Shown here piece by piece: positions 1 through 8,398 of a DNA stretch of 36,855 nucleotides (position 1 is the stretch's first letter; each line of letters begins with the position of its first letter). The position numbers and the translations under genes are program-made. The notes beneath the pieces are model-generated. The model ran no database searches and was not told the DNA's origin. It worked only from the letters and a program-made list of their open reading frames with translations. Origin of the DNA: Paenibacillus dendritiformis (GTDB lineage Bacteria; Bacillota; Bacilli; Paenibacillales; Paenibacillaceae); assembly GCF_015845845.1 (NCBI RefSeq), contig NZ_LDIG01000200.1, positions 1 through 36,855 of the forward strand. Reading direction: 5' to 3'.

Positions 1-2
1 AC

Positions 3-101
3 CGCAAGCCGACCCGAACATCTAGGGGACGACCAAAGCGAAATGGGAGACGTCCGAAAAAGGCAACGAAGTCGATGAAACCGAAACTGATTGTGAGGTA
101 A
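3..101 (+). CDS. possible 3' end of a basic protein (partial)
   Basis: An open frame enters from the left edge and stops with TAA at 99-101. It encodes about 32 residues very rich in Lys, Arg and Pro, including RGRPKRNGRRPKK, which looks like an AT-hook-type DNA-binding tail. No family can be named from so short a tail, and another frame is also open for 75 bases. It could equally be noncoding. From 102 to 300 the DNA is AT-rich, with a TATATATCATATATA tract near 200-217, and I see no gene in it. Confidence 0.2.
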   Translation, partial: RKPTRTSRGRPKRNGRRPKKATKSMKPKLIVR

Positions 102-300
102 TGACAAACGAAAAATACTTTTACATATAATGGATAACGCGCAGGGTCTATTTCCAGCTCGACTTTTTTAGACTTAGCGCGGACATTGCAGATGTAAATA
201 TATATCATATATAGATGTTAATTGAAATTAGATTATGAACTAACCGCTCGATGCAACGCTAGTGCAAAAATCCTGTACTTTTGCAGCTTTGGTCCGCCAT

Positions 301-456
301 CAAGTTATGGTTGACCAACAAGTTGTGATCCACTATCAAGTTATGGCTCACCAACAAGTTGTGGTCCACTATCAAGTTATGGTTGACCATCAGGCTATGG
401 TCCACCATCAAGTTGTGGCTCATCATCAAGGTTACCATCAAGTCATGGTTCCCATC
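301..456. repeat. 18-bp minisatellite with 36-bp higher-order period
   Basis: Eight 18-bp units follow head to tail, of the form CAAGTTATGGTTGACCAA, with one shortened 12-bp unit at 427-438. Odd and even units differ: odd units read CAAGTTATGG-YT-, even units CAAGTTGTGRTCCACTAT. The array therefore has a 36-bp superstructure. Both strands are open through it. The plus strand could encode a Gln-Val-Met/Val-Val-His hexapeptide repeat from a GTG at 262, and the minus strand an Asn-Leu-Met-Val-Asp-His repeat. There is no convincing ribosome site or non-repeat domain, so I call it a repeat rather than a gene. Units are directly adjacent, so it is not a CRISPR. Confidence 0.8.
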
Positions 457-514
457 AGTTTTACTCCCTCAAGAGTTTCACCACATGAACGGGTTAAAGA
501 GAACATGCTGATTT

Positions 515-1390
515 CTACAACCAAGCGCCAAACATGTCCTGCACCTTTTCCTCGCAATATCCATCCTCCCCGCGCCAGTTGACGACGGCAAAAAAGTCGT
601 TTTTCCCGCCGCGGCCGGGCCTGTTTTGGCTCGGTGCGAGAATCCCCGCCGTGGCGAGAATTTCCATAAAAACATCCCGCTCCTGCTTGCTGGAAGGAAA
701 AACACCGTGGAGCCGCTTCTCTAACTGACGCGCCGCATCGGTTGGCTCGCAGTTGGAGATGGTATCGAGCACCTGACGCAATATCGCCGCATCCTCTTCC
801 TGTACGGCGATCCCCTCTTCCCTGCTCAGCAGCTCCAGATCAAGCAGCATATAGGGCAGGTAATTCAAGCGAATGCCGCCCCATTTGATTCGCTCGAAGT
901 TCAGCACATTCAGATCCTCGTTTGGATAGAGCTCTCGGATGGCGATATGGCAGCGGTCGCAAATATGGCAATCCCCATACATCGCATAGTTTCTGCCGTT
1001 CTCCGGATCGGTATATTTCCCAACGTTGCTTTCAAACGCATGCGCCGCCAAGTGCCGGGACAAGCTCCAGCTGGAGAGCGCGCTGCGCAGATGCACCTTT
1101 CTCGTAGATAGACTATGCAAAAAAGCGGCCGCTACCTGCTCCTTGGCAATCCGGCTAAGGATATCGACGAGCCTCCGCACCCCCTCATCATGGCGAATCG
1201 TCACCAGATCGAACATCAGCCCTTTGCTTTTCGCATATTCAAAATCCGCTCCGGAATAAGTAGAAGGACGCTCTTTCCAGCCTTGGCTGCTCCAGAAGGT
1301 TTTCATTAAAATTTGCTTCGCTTTTATATCCATCAACGATTTCCCCATTTCTGCATGTCTCTCATTGCCATTCAGGATACGATCCCACAT
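515..1390 (-). CDS. unrecognised protein with a CxxCxxCH cluster
   Basis: A 291-residue soluble protein that I do not recognise. A CHICDRCH cluster (Cys141, Cys144, Cys147, His148) could bind zinc or an iron-sulfur centre. The region after it is rich in Leu and acidic residues (LPYMLLDLELL) and probably helical, and a basic Gly-rich patch (NRPGRGGK) lies near the C-terminus. There is no signal peptide or membrane segment. The ATG at 1390 has AGGA seven bases upstream; a shorter start at codon 20 is possible. The gene lies alone, downstream of the CYP102 remnant and separated from it by a hairpin, so its context gives no clue to function. Confidence 0.6.
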   Translation of the reverse strand: MWDRILNGNERHAEMGKSLMDIKAKQILMKTFWSSQGWKERPSTYSGADFEYAKSKGLMFDLVTIRHDEGVRRLVDILSRIAKEQVAAAFLHSLSTRKVHLRSALSSWSLSRHLAAHAFESNVGKYTDPENGRNYAMYGDCHICDRCHIAIRELYPNEDLNVLNFERIKWGGIRLNYLPYMLLDLELLSREEGIAVQEEDAAILRQVLDTISNCEPTDAARQLEKRLHGVFPSSKQERDVFMEILATAGILAPSQNRPGRGGKNDFFAVVNWRGEDGYCEEKVQDMFGAWL

Positions 1391-1606
1391 TTAATATCCT
1401 GTCATCTCTACATGCTATATCTCTCGATGTTCCCTCTCGCTTCGGGAAAGCTCCCCCCCATCCTTACCGTGGAATCCGCATCGCATAGCAATCCTCTTCT
1501 GCCTATTTCTACCCTTTCATGATTCAATAATTATATGATGGCTCGCAGAAAATTTGAAGAAACAGAGCGGCACTCACGTTTTCATCGCCTGAACCATAAG
1601 CAAAGA

Positions 1607-1646
1607 GCCTTAATCCGCTTGCGCATCGGACTAAGGCTGCTTTTTT
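1607..1646. terminator. hairpin terminator downstream of the CYP102 gene
   Basis: GCCTTAATCCG (1607-1617) pairs with CGGACTAAGGC (1627-1637) with one G.T pair. Six Ts follow on the plus strand and a weaker T-rich tract (TCTTTGCTT) on the minus strand. It sits about 65 bases past the stop of the minus-strand CYP102 reading frame, so it probably ends that transcript. The rest of 1391-1704 holds no gene I can support. Confidence 0.6.
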
Positions 1647-1704
1647 GCGAACTATCTCACTTTGTTTCTGTCCATTTTTGCTCCAATCACATTGAGCCCG
1701 GCAA

Positions 1705-4136
1705 TCAAGCCTTTCCGGCGGCCCACACGTCCTTGACGCAGCGCCCTTCGGCCTCGAGGCGATCAAGCCATGCTTTCGCCTCCGCTTCGCCAACGCCGTG
1801 AACCGTCTGATAGCATTGGCGCAAGGCGGCCTCTACATCCGGGGCCATCCTGCTTCCGTCGCCGCACACATAGAACTGGCCTCCCCGATCCAGCATGCCG
1901 ATAATTTCCATGCCCCGCTGCTGCATCAGATGCTGGACATACGTTTTCGGCTGGCCCGGAATTCGCGAAAATGCGGTGTGCACCGTAACAAGTCCCTCTT
2001 GCTGGAACCGCTCCAGCTCCTCTCGGTATATATGATCCGCTTCGTCGCGGCAGCCGAAATAGAGATGCGCCGCGCCAAGCTCGGCCCCTTCCCGCTTGAG
2101 CGCCCGGCGAGCCTGAAGGAATCCGCGGAACGGCGCGACCCCAACCCCGGGTCCGACCATAATCATCGGAGTTCCCGGATCTGCCGGAAGCCGGAAGCCC
2201 GACTCCGGCGTGCGGACGAACATCATGACGGACTCTCCCGCCTGGAGGCCGGCAAGATAATTGGAGGCGACGCCGCGGTCTCGAAATCGCCGCTAACATC
2301 GCCGCCGCCCAGCGGTAAAAGCCGCTTCGCCCCTTTCGCCGCCATCTGTTCGTCAATCCATGCCGGAACGCTCTGATACGTGCTGGCCCAGTTGCGGTCG
2401 CCGCAGCCGAAGACGCAATAGCGAATCCCTTCCAATTCGCCAGGGCGGGCTTGACGAAGCCACTGCACGAAGCCGCGCGCATTATGGGGCGGCATGCCGT
2501 TATAGGACGACGTTACGATATAGATCACTCCCTCCGTCGGCAGCTTCCCGGCATAGTCATTCAGCGGCGCCACCTGGCTCTGGAAGCCCTGGTAACGCGC
2601 CGTATCGGCCAGCTCCCGGGCTATCCCCTCGGCCGTGCCCAGATCGGAGCCGTACAGCACGAGCAGCGGGGTATCATGGCGCTGCGCCGGATCCAATGCT
2701 TCCCGTTCGGCGGCATGTTTTTTCGGCGCTGGCGCCCCGCTTCCGCCGCCTGCAAAAATAAAGCCGGTTTGTCTGCCGCGGGGGCGGATTTTTATCTTGA
2801 AGCCATCGGGCTTTATCGTCAGCGTCTCCTTCACCTTCAACTGGTAACGGGTATGATCGATGAATTCGAAATGCTTGAGCAGCAGTCCCAGCACCAGCGT
2901 GGCCTCTTGCAGGGCGAATTGCTGGCCGATGCAGGCCCGCTGCCCGATACCGAACGGCTTGTATGCATCATGCGGCACCCGGCTCGGGTCCTCGAACCGT
3001 TCCGGACGGAACACCTCCGCATCCTCCCCCCATGCGGACACGTCCCGATGCAATTGGGGAATCAGGACAACCATCCGGTCCCCTTGGTTCACCGCGTATT
3101 TTCCCGCCAGCACCGTATCCTGCTTCGCCTGCAAAGAAAATCCCGGAGCCGTCGGCCACAGACGGAGCGCTTCATCGAGAATCATGCGGACGTATTTTAA
3201 GTTCCTCACCTGGGCGTAAGTAGGAACCGGATCGGTTAACACCCGATCTACCTCATCGTAACCCTTTTGCAGCTTCTCGGGGTTGTTTAACAGATAGTAC
3301 AGCGCAAAGGACAATAAACCGCTCGTCGTCTCATGGCCGGCGATCAGGAACGTAATAATCTGATGCCGAATATTCGTGTCATCCAGCGCCTCTCCCGTCT
3401 CCGGATCTTGGCCTTTCAGCATATGGGCCAGCAAGTCATCCTCTTCCTGCTGACCGTGGGCCTTCCGTTCGGCAATAATTTTATCGACCAAGGAAAACAT
3501 GAATTCGAGATCCTGCTGGAGCTGGCGTCTCGACTTCACCATCAGCATATCCTGAATGCCGAGACGCTGCGCTTGGCTCATCGTTTCACTGAGCGCCCGC
3601 ACCATGCAGGCGACGAACGGATGCGATTGCTCGCGGTAAAAGCTGTTAAACCGGTAATTGAAGCCGCATAGTCCGATTGTACCCAGCGCCAGCCGCGTCA
3701 TATCTTCCGGCACGTCCACGCTTTCATCCGGATTGAGGCGCGACCACTTCTGAACGAGTTGGATCGCAATCTCCAGCATCTTGTCGAAATAGCCGCGCAT
3801 CGCCGTCCGGCTGAAGCTCGGGAGCAAAATATTGTGAGCCTTCCGCCAGTTCGGCTCTTCGGTTTCCGAAGTGAACAACCCGTCCCCCAAGATGGCGCGC
3901 ACCTTTTCCAGTACGGTTTTTTCGACGATTTTGTCAAAACGGGACGGATCGGTAAGCTCCTTCACCAATTCATAGCCTGACACAATGTGCAAATGTCCAA
4001 ACGGCAGCTTTACGCGAAAAAATTCACCATACTCTTCCGCCAGCTTCATGAACGACTGAATCGGCATATCCGTGTCAAGCTGGGGCAGGTTGCCTAGCGG
4101 CCCGTACGTTCGGGGCTGTGGAATCGCAATCGTCAT
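1705..4136 (-). pseudogene. CYP102 (P450 BM3-type) bifunctional P450/reductase, internal out-of-frame deletion
   Basis: The family is a self-sufficient fatty-acid hydroxylase: a heme P450 fused to an FMN/FAD reductase, about 1,050 residues. The N-terminal part here carries the full P450 domain: I-helix [18 protein letters not shown], ExxR in EALRLWPT, heme loop [12 protein letters not shown]. It is followed by the flavodoxin domain ([42 protein letters not shown]). This frame reads through about residue 600 (GDFET) and then fails. From about 2275 the -1 frame resumes with [19 protein letters not shown] and runs through the NADPH-binding end (MVGPGVGVAPFRGFLQARR, FYVCGDGSRMAP, KDVWA). Roughly 240 residues (connecting and FAD-binding region) are missing. 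Start chosen at 4136, behind AGGAGG, not at the upstream ATG. The BM3 substrate-anchor residues R47 and Y51 appear replaced, while Phe87 is kept. Confidence 0.9.
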
Positions 4137-4167
4137 GCTACTACGCCTCCTCATTGGTAATCGCTAA

Positions 4168-4187
4168 CGGAATGAATGTTCATTCCG
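4168..4187. promoter_or_regulatory. TetR operator upstream of CYP102
   Basis: CGGAATGAATGTTCATTCCG is a 20-bp palindrome with only the central TG breaking symmetry. It lies 31 bases upstream of the CYP102 start. It matches the site in front of the tetR gene except at one central base. From memory it is essentially the Bm3R1 operator type described for P450 BM3 of Priestia megaterium. Confidence 0.85.
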
Positions 4188-4212
4188 CAATGCGGTATGA
4201 AAAGCGACCGGG

Positions 4213-4779
4213 TCAATGGACCCGTATCGCATTCCAACAACATTCCTCCACGCCGGCAAGAAGCTCGTCCGTTTCCTCCAATACCTCCGCTCGGATCGTT
4301 TCGAACAGTTTGACGAGAGCGCCGTAAAAAATAGAGATCAAGGCATTCGGCGGCAATGGGGAGATGATTCCTTGCTCCTGCCCTTGGACTAAGAAGTCAC
4401 GAATAAAATCCATGCCCGCTTCAAATGATTTCAGGCTTTTCTCGTCCAGTAATCGAGGATTCAGGTGTGAATCAATGAACGAAAACGCTTCTCTGTTTCC
4501 TTTGGCAAAATGGATCGTTTGCATAAAAATGTGATGAAATTGCTGCCGCACTGTTCCGGATTCGGGGAAGCCATGGGTCACCGTGTGGAAAAATCGCTCC
4601 GCGCATTCCTGAAACAGCGAATTCAGAAGGACCTCTTTGTTTTCGAAATACCGGTAAATGGTACCGGCTCCTACGTTGGCGCTCTCGGCTATCATCGGCA
4701 CGGTTGTCGCATCGAAGCCGCGCTCCGTAAACAAATGCAATGCTGCCTGTAAAATGTCTTCTCGTTTATTCGTCGCCAC
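4213..4779 (-). CDS. TetR-family repressor of CYP102 (Bm3R1/FatR-like)
   Basis: A 188-residue TetR-family repressor. The N-terminal helix-turn-helix is classical: FTERGFDATTVPMIAES, then NVGAGTIYRYFENKEVLL. The C-terminal ligand-binding region is variable, as usual in the family. It lies directly upstream of, and on the same strand as, the CYP102 gene, the arrangement of bm3R1-CYP102A1 and fatR-CYP102A3, whose repressors are released by fatty acids. I chose the GTG at 4779 because AAAGGTGAG sits just upstream of it; the longer ATG at 4818 would start inside the operator. A CGGGTC/GACCCG hairpin (4209-4224) overlaps the stop codon. With its target broken, the repressor now probably controls mainly itself. 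Confidence 0.88.
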   Translation of the reverse strand: MATNKREDILQAALHLFTERGFDATTVPMIAESANVGAGTIYRYFENKEVLLNSLFQECAERFFHTVTHGFPESGTVRQQFHHIFMQTIHFAKGNREAFSFIDSHLNPRLLDEKSLKSFEAGMDFIRDFLVQGQEQGIISPLPPNALISIFYGALVKLFETIRAEVLEETDELLAGVEECCWNAIRVH

Positions 4780-4797
4780 AACTCTCACCTTTCTTGC

Positions 4798-4815
4798 GGA
4801 ATGAACGTTCATTCC
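4798..4815. promoter_or_regulatory. TetR autoregulatory operator
   Basis: GGAATGAACGTTCATTCC is a perfect 18-bp palindrome, immediately downstream of the likely -10 of the tetR promoter and upstream of the GTG start. A repressor bound here would block transcription start or early elongation, giving autoregulation. Confidence 0.88.
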
Positions 4816-4820
4816 CATGT

Positions 4821-4849
4821 ATATTATACCAATAATTTCAATACTTCAA
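4821..4849 (-). promoter_or_regulatory. promoter of the tetR gene
   Basis: On the minus strand, TTGAAG (4844-4849) is followed after 17 bases by TAATAT (4821-4826), overlapping a TATAAT shifted by two. The operator palindrome begins a few bases downstream. Confidence 0.55.
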
Positions 4850-4902
4850 GGGCAAAAAATTCAAATTTTTGTGAAAAGGTGAAATAGTCCCTCAAATAGA
4901 AA

Positions 4903-4935
4903 GAACCGTCGGCAAATGACGGTTCCCTTTTTTTT
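4903..4935. terminator. intrinsic terminator between tetR and ykvI-like gene
   Basis: GAACCGTC (4903-4910) pairs exactly with GACGGTTC (4918-4925) and is followed by a run of eight Ts on the plus strand. On the minus strand it is followed by a mixed TTTCTATTT tract. It lies about 110 bases beyond the stop of the ykvI-like gene and upstream of the tetR promoter, so it can insulate the two. Confidence 0.7.
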
Positions 4936-5038
4936 CAAAACATGTAGAACATGCTTAAGCTGTTACCAGCCTTTTGTGTAACATCGTCCTGCGTCCCCGG
5001 CACCAACGAAAGTTGCTTTACGGGTTGCTTTGCAGCTG

Positions 5039-6079
5039 CTATTCTGGTATTCGCTTTGCGGCCAAGAAAATGAGAAGAATGATCCCCAAATATCCGAAAA
5101 GCGGATAAAGATACGTGAGCAGGGACGTAAAGCCTGCTTGGCTGATGATAAAGCAAGCCAGAAGTACAGCCAATACGATAGCGCTTTTCGGAAGCTTATA
5201 TAGACTTTGAATCTGTCTGGTGACCCCGAATACATTGCCTATCAATGTCGTAAAAATTTCCCCATATATCACCAATAAGAACAGCACATGAACGAATGGG
5301 CCCAAGCTTCGAATAATCTCGGCCATCGGAAGTTGGAACTGCAGTATTTCCGGCATTCTGGAGTTGAGCGCAAAATGGCTGACTAACAGCATAATCCCGA
5401 GTCCGACTCCCCCCAGGAAACCGCCCCACTTTATTGCGCTTTCATCCTCTACCTCTCGTCCCAGCGGAACCATAACGGCTTGAGCAAAAGCAAGATTCAA
5501 TGCGGCGTACATAAACGGACTCAGCATCCATTTCAGGTTGTCCCATAGCTGTGTGTGCGATCCGGTCACCCTCCATATTCCGTCCATCTCGATAGCCCGA
5601 AAGGCAATGAGCAATATAAATACAAGCATCATGGGCACAACCAGAGAGTTTACGGCTAAAATCCCGTTCAGTTCCTTGCTCATGACCAGATAACTCAGCG
5701 CAACACTGGCAACAATGCCAATCTGGTAAGGAAGCCCAAGCTGCTCCTCGAAAAGGGAACCCGTGCCGGAAAGCATCACGGCGGTAACGCCAAATAAGAT
5801 AAGGAAAGTCAGTGCGTTCGCGACTTTGCCGAACAGATTGCCGAACAGGAAGTTGTTAAATTCCTGATAGGAAAATGCCTGGATCCTCCGGGATAAAATC
5901 ATCATTTTCGTGCCGAGCCATATAAACAGGAATGTGGTTACGGCAATGCTTATTCCTCCGAATGCCCCATACGCCGTGAAAAACTGCATAATCGATTGAC
6001 CAGAAGCAAATCCGGCCCCGACTACGGTTCCGATATAGGTAGCGGCAATTTTTAATATCAAGCTCACTCTATTTTTCAT
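5039..6079 (-). CDS. YkvI-family membrane transporter
   Basis: A 346-residue integral membrane protein with about ten hydrophobic segments. The N-terminus has TYIGTVVGAGFASGQSIMQFF, the conserved unwound first helix of the YkvI family (LeuT-like fold superfamily). The substrate of this family is not established, so I give none. Length is normal. GGGGGAG lies six bases before the ATG. It is a single-gene unit: the helicase terminator lies upstream of it and its own terminator downstream at about 4,903-4,925. Confidence 0.8.
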   Translation of the reverse strand: MKNRVSLILKIAATYIGTVVGAGFASGQSIMQFFTAYGAFGGISIAVTTFLFIWLGTKMMILSRRIQAFSYQEFNNFLFGNLFGKVANALTFLILFGVTAVMLSGTGSLFEEQLGLPYQIGIVASVALSYLVMSKELNGILAVNSLVVPMMLVFILLIAFRAIEMDGIWRVTGSHTQLWDNLKWMLSPFMYAALNLAFAQAVMVPLGREVEDESAIKWGGFLGGVGLGIMLLVSHFALNSRMPEILQFQLPMAEIIRSLGPFVHVLFLLVIYGEIFTTLIGNVFGVTRQIQSLYKLPKSAIVLAVLLACFIISQAGFTSLLTYLYPLFGYLGIILLIFLAAKRIPE

Positions 6080-6155
6080 TGGCTCCCCCGCAAGACAAGT
6101 TTCATCATTCGATCTATTCTATGTATGAGATGCTTGTATATTCGGGGATAATCCA

Positions 6156-6188
6156 AAAAGCTCTTCTCCCCATTGCAGGGAAAAGAGC
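6156..6188 (-). terminator. intrinsic terminator of the helicase gene
   Basis: On the minus strand, GCTCTTTTCCC and GGGAGAAGAGC form an 11-bp stem with one G.T pair, followed directly by TTTTT. It lies about 30 bases after the helicase stop codon. Confidence 0.85.
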
Positions 6189-6216
6189 CTTCCATTCCTT
6201 CGTATGCTCTCGCAGG

Positions 6217-8298
6217 CTAGAGCTTCTCCTTCAATTCGACCCCCGCCGGGAATGCCGCTTGGATCTGAGCCCGGATCGCCTCGGTTCGATAGACGTCTCC
6301 ATCCAGAATAACGACCCGTCCATAGTCTGACGACGTGCGGATCAGCCGTCCGATGCCTTGGCGCAGACGAAGCAGCATATAAGGCAGGTCGATCTCGGAG
6401 AAAGGTTCCGCCGCGGCCTCGCGCTTCGCCAGGAATACGGGATCATCCGGCGGATAAGGCAGCGACCAGATGATGACCTTGGTCAGCGCCTCTCCCGGCA
6501 CGTCGAGACCCTCCCACAGGCTGACGGCGCAGAGCACGCTGTCCGTGTCCGCCTGGAAGGCGGAGATAAGGCGGCTAATCTCCTGATCGCCTTCATACAG
6601 GAAGCGCATGCCGGATTCATCGGGATAGCCGGATGCCTCTATCTCCTGCTTGAAGCGCTGCAGCTCCTCCCGCGTGCGGAACAGCATCAGCGAGCCGCCA
6701 GGGGTCTGCTCCAGAATGGAGATCGCCATCCCGGTCCTTGCCGCGAAGCTGTCCTGACCACAAGGAAGCGGCGCCGCCGCCTCCATGACATTCGCATAAT
6801 CATAGGGAGACGGCACGGAGAACGACAAATAGTCCCCCATCTCGAGACTGTCCGCGACGTACTTGAAGGAACCATCCACCGACAGCGTCGCTGAAGAAAA
6901 GACGATCGGCATCCGTGCCGTGAAGAGCCGCTCCCCTAATATCTCCTTGATCGTTTTCGGCATAATGGAGAAGACCAGACCGTCTCCGCGCCCGGTCGTC
7001 CAGCATATCGGCTTGTCCGCCCGTTCGAACAGAACGAGCGCCTTCTGAATCATATCGAGATGCTCTTCGACGATGCGCAGCTCATAGGCGTTCAATGTGT
7101 ACAGCTCGCTCTCATAGACGAGCGCTTCCTCGATGTCATCGATAATCCGCCGGAAGCGGCGCAGCTCCTGCAGCAGCGGTTCGTCCAGCATCACCCGGCT
7201 GCGGTCGGAGCCGGCGATAGCCTGACTGCGGTCGGCCAGCGCACGGAACAAATACCCGCTCTGATCAATCGCCCGATCGATAAGCTGCGCAAGGTCCTCC
7301 CGCACCTCGCCGTTCAACAAGCGCAGCAGCAGCTCCTCGAATACGTCATGCTTGAGCTTGTAGCTGACTGCCTTCAGCGCCGCCGACTCCAGCAGATGGC
7401 CTTCATCGAAGACGACCGCGCAATGGTCCGGCAGCAGCGGCAATTGCCCTTCCCGCTTCCGGCTCTCCGCCGTCCACAGATGCTCCATGTAATAATCATG
7501 CGAGCAAATAATCAAATCGGCAGCCTTGCGATAATCATCCCGGGACAGCGTCTGCCCGCAGCGGTGCCGCTTCTCGCACACGAAGCAATCCTGGAACGTA
7601 TCCCAGTTGATCCGCTGCCACCGGGCATCGTTCAGCTCGGGATACTCGGTCCGGCCCCCGTACGCATGGAACGCTTGCCGGGATTCCGGGCGGCGGACGA
7701 AGCTTGGCAGCCCTTCATAGATGGCATCATAGAGCGGCGCGTCCTCGTCCGTCCACTGCGAGCGGGCCTGATCCAGCTTCACCAGGCAGAGGTATTGATC
7801 CGGCGATTTGCCGAGTCTGGCATCGATGTCCAGCTTCAGATGCGTCGAAAGCTTCGCGATATCGCCTTCCGGCTTCACCAGTTGCTCGATGAGCGACTCA
7901 TCCGCGCACGCGATAACCGCAGGCTTCCGCATATAACGGGCATAGCAGATCGCATACAGCAAATAAGCCATCGTCTTGCCCGTCCCTACTCCGGCCTCGG
8001 CAAAGATAGCCCGCTTCTCGGCATAGGCGCGCTCCAACTGGAAGGCCATATATATTTGCTCATCCCTCACTTCAAATCCTGCCTCCGGCAGGATGTCATA
8101 AAAAACGTCCGCCACCCAGTCGCTGACCTGCGGAATATAAGGGCGGGCGGGATCATAATCAAAGGGGTACCGTTCCAACGTATGTATAGCCTCCATCTTG
8201 TTCATGACTTCAAAAGAGGAGCCGAATGGAGAGTTCGCGGCATGCCCGATCTCCGAAGACATGCGCTCCCTCGCACCCTGCTCCTCCTGTGGATTCAT
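6217..8298 (-). CDS. DinG/XPD-type ATP-dependent DNA helicase
   Basis: A 693-residue superfamily-2 helicase of the iron-sulfur DinG/XPD type, which unwinds DNA 5' to 3' in repair. Walker A is GVGTGKT (103-109). The Walker B/DEAH box reads VFDEGH. Four cysteines suited to a 4Fe-4S cluster are present: one in YLCLVK and three in DCFVCEKRHRC. Later motifs include SSATL, LWEGLDVPG and the C-terminal LRQGIGRLIRT. No exonuclease domain is fused, so it resembles the short Bacillus helicase YpvA more than Bacillus DinG. The ATG at 8298 follows GGGATGA; a downstream ATG (codon 13) after GAGGGAG is also possible. Confidence 0.88.
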   Translation of the reverse strand: MNPQEEQGARERMSSEIGHAANSPFGSSFEVMNKMEAIHTLERYPFDYDPARPYIPQVSDWVADVFYDILPEAGFEVRDEQIYMAFQLERAYAEKRAIFAEAGVGTGKTMAYLLYAICYARYMRKPAVIACADESLIEQLVKPEGDIAKLSTHLKLDIDARLGKSPDQYLCLVKLDQARSQWTDEDAPLYDAIYEGLPSFVRRPESRQAFHAYGGRTEYPELNDARWQRINWDTFQDCFVCEKRHRCGQTLSRDDYRKAADLIICSHDYYMEHLWTAESRKREGQLPLLPDHCAVVFDEGHLLESAALKAVSYKLKHDVFEELLLRLLNGEVREDLAQLIDRAIDQSGYLFRALADRSQAIAGSDRSRVMLDEPLLQELRRFRRIIDDIEEALVYESELYTLNAYELRIVEEHLDMIQKALVLFERADKPICWTTGRGDGLVFSIMPKTIKEILGERLFTARMPIVFSSATLSVDGSFKYVADSLEMGDYLSFSVPSPYDYANVMEAAAPLPCGQDSFAARTGMAISILEQTPGGSLMLFRTREELQRFKQEIEASGYPDESGMRFLYEGDQEISRLISAFQADTDSVLCAVSLWEGLDVPGEALTKVIIWSLPYPPDDPVFLAKREAAAEPFSEIDLPYMLLRLRQGIGRLIRTSSDYGRVVILDGDVYRTEAIRAQIQAAFPAGVELKEKL

Positions 8299-8398
8299 TC
8301 ATCCCTTATTTTATCGATTTTCGCGGCATCCATCAATGTCGGTGCCTGCCAGCGGAGACAACGCAGCGAGCGCAGCGCGGGCGCCCGGCCGGCGCTGC

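Noticed and set aside
301-456. CRISPR array
   Set aside because: The 18-bp units abut each other with no unique spacers, and there are no cas genes.
262-582. His/Gln/Val-rich repeat protein on the plus strand
   Set aside because: Both strands are open only because the DNA repeats in a multiple of three. There is no ribosome site, and the non-repeat ends show no domain.
4935-5038. small gene between ykvI and its terminator
   Set aside because: Open frames here are continuations of alternative frames of the ykvI-like gene; none has a start signal.
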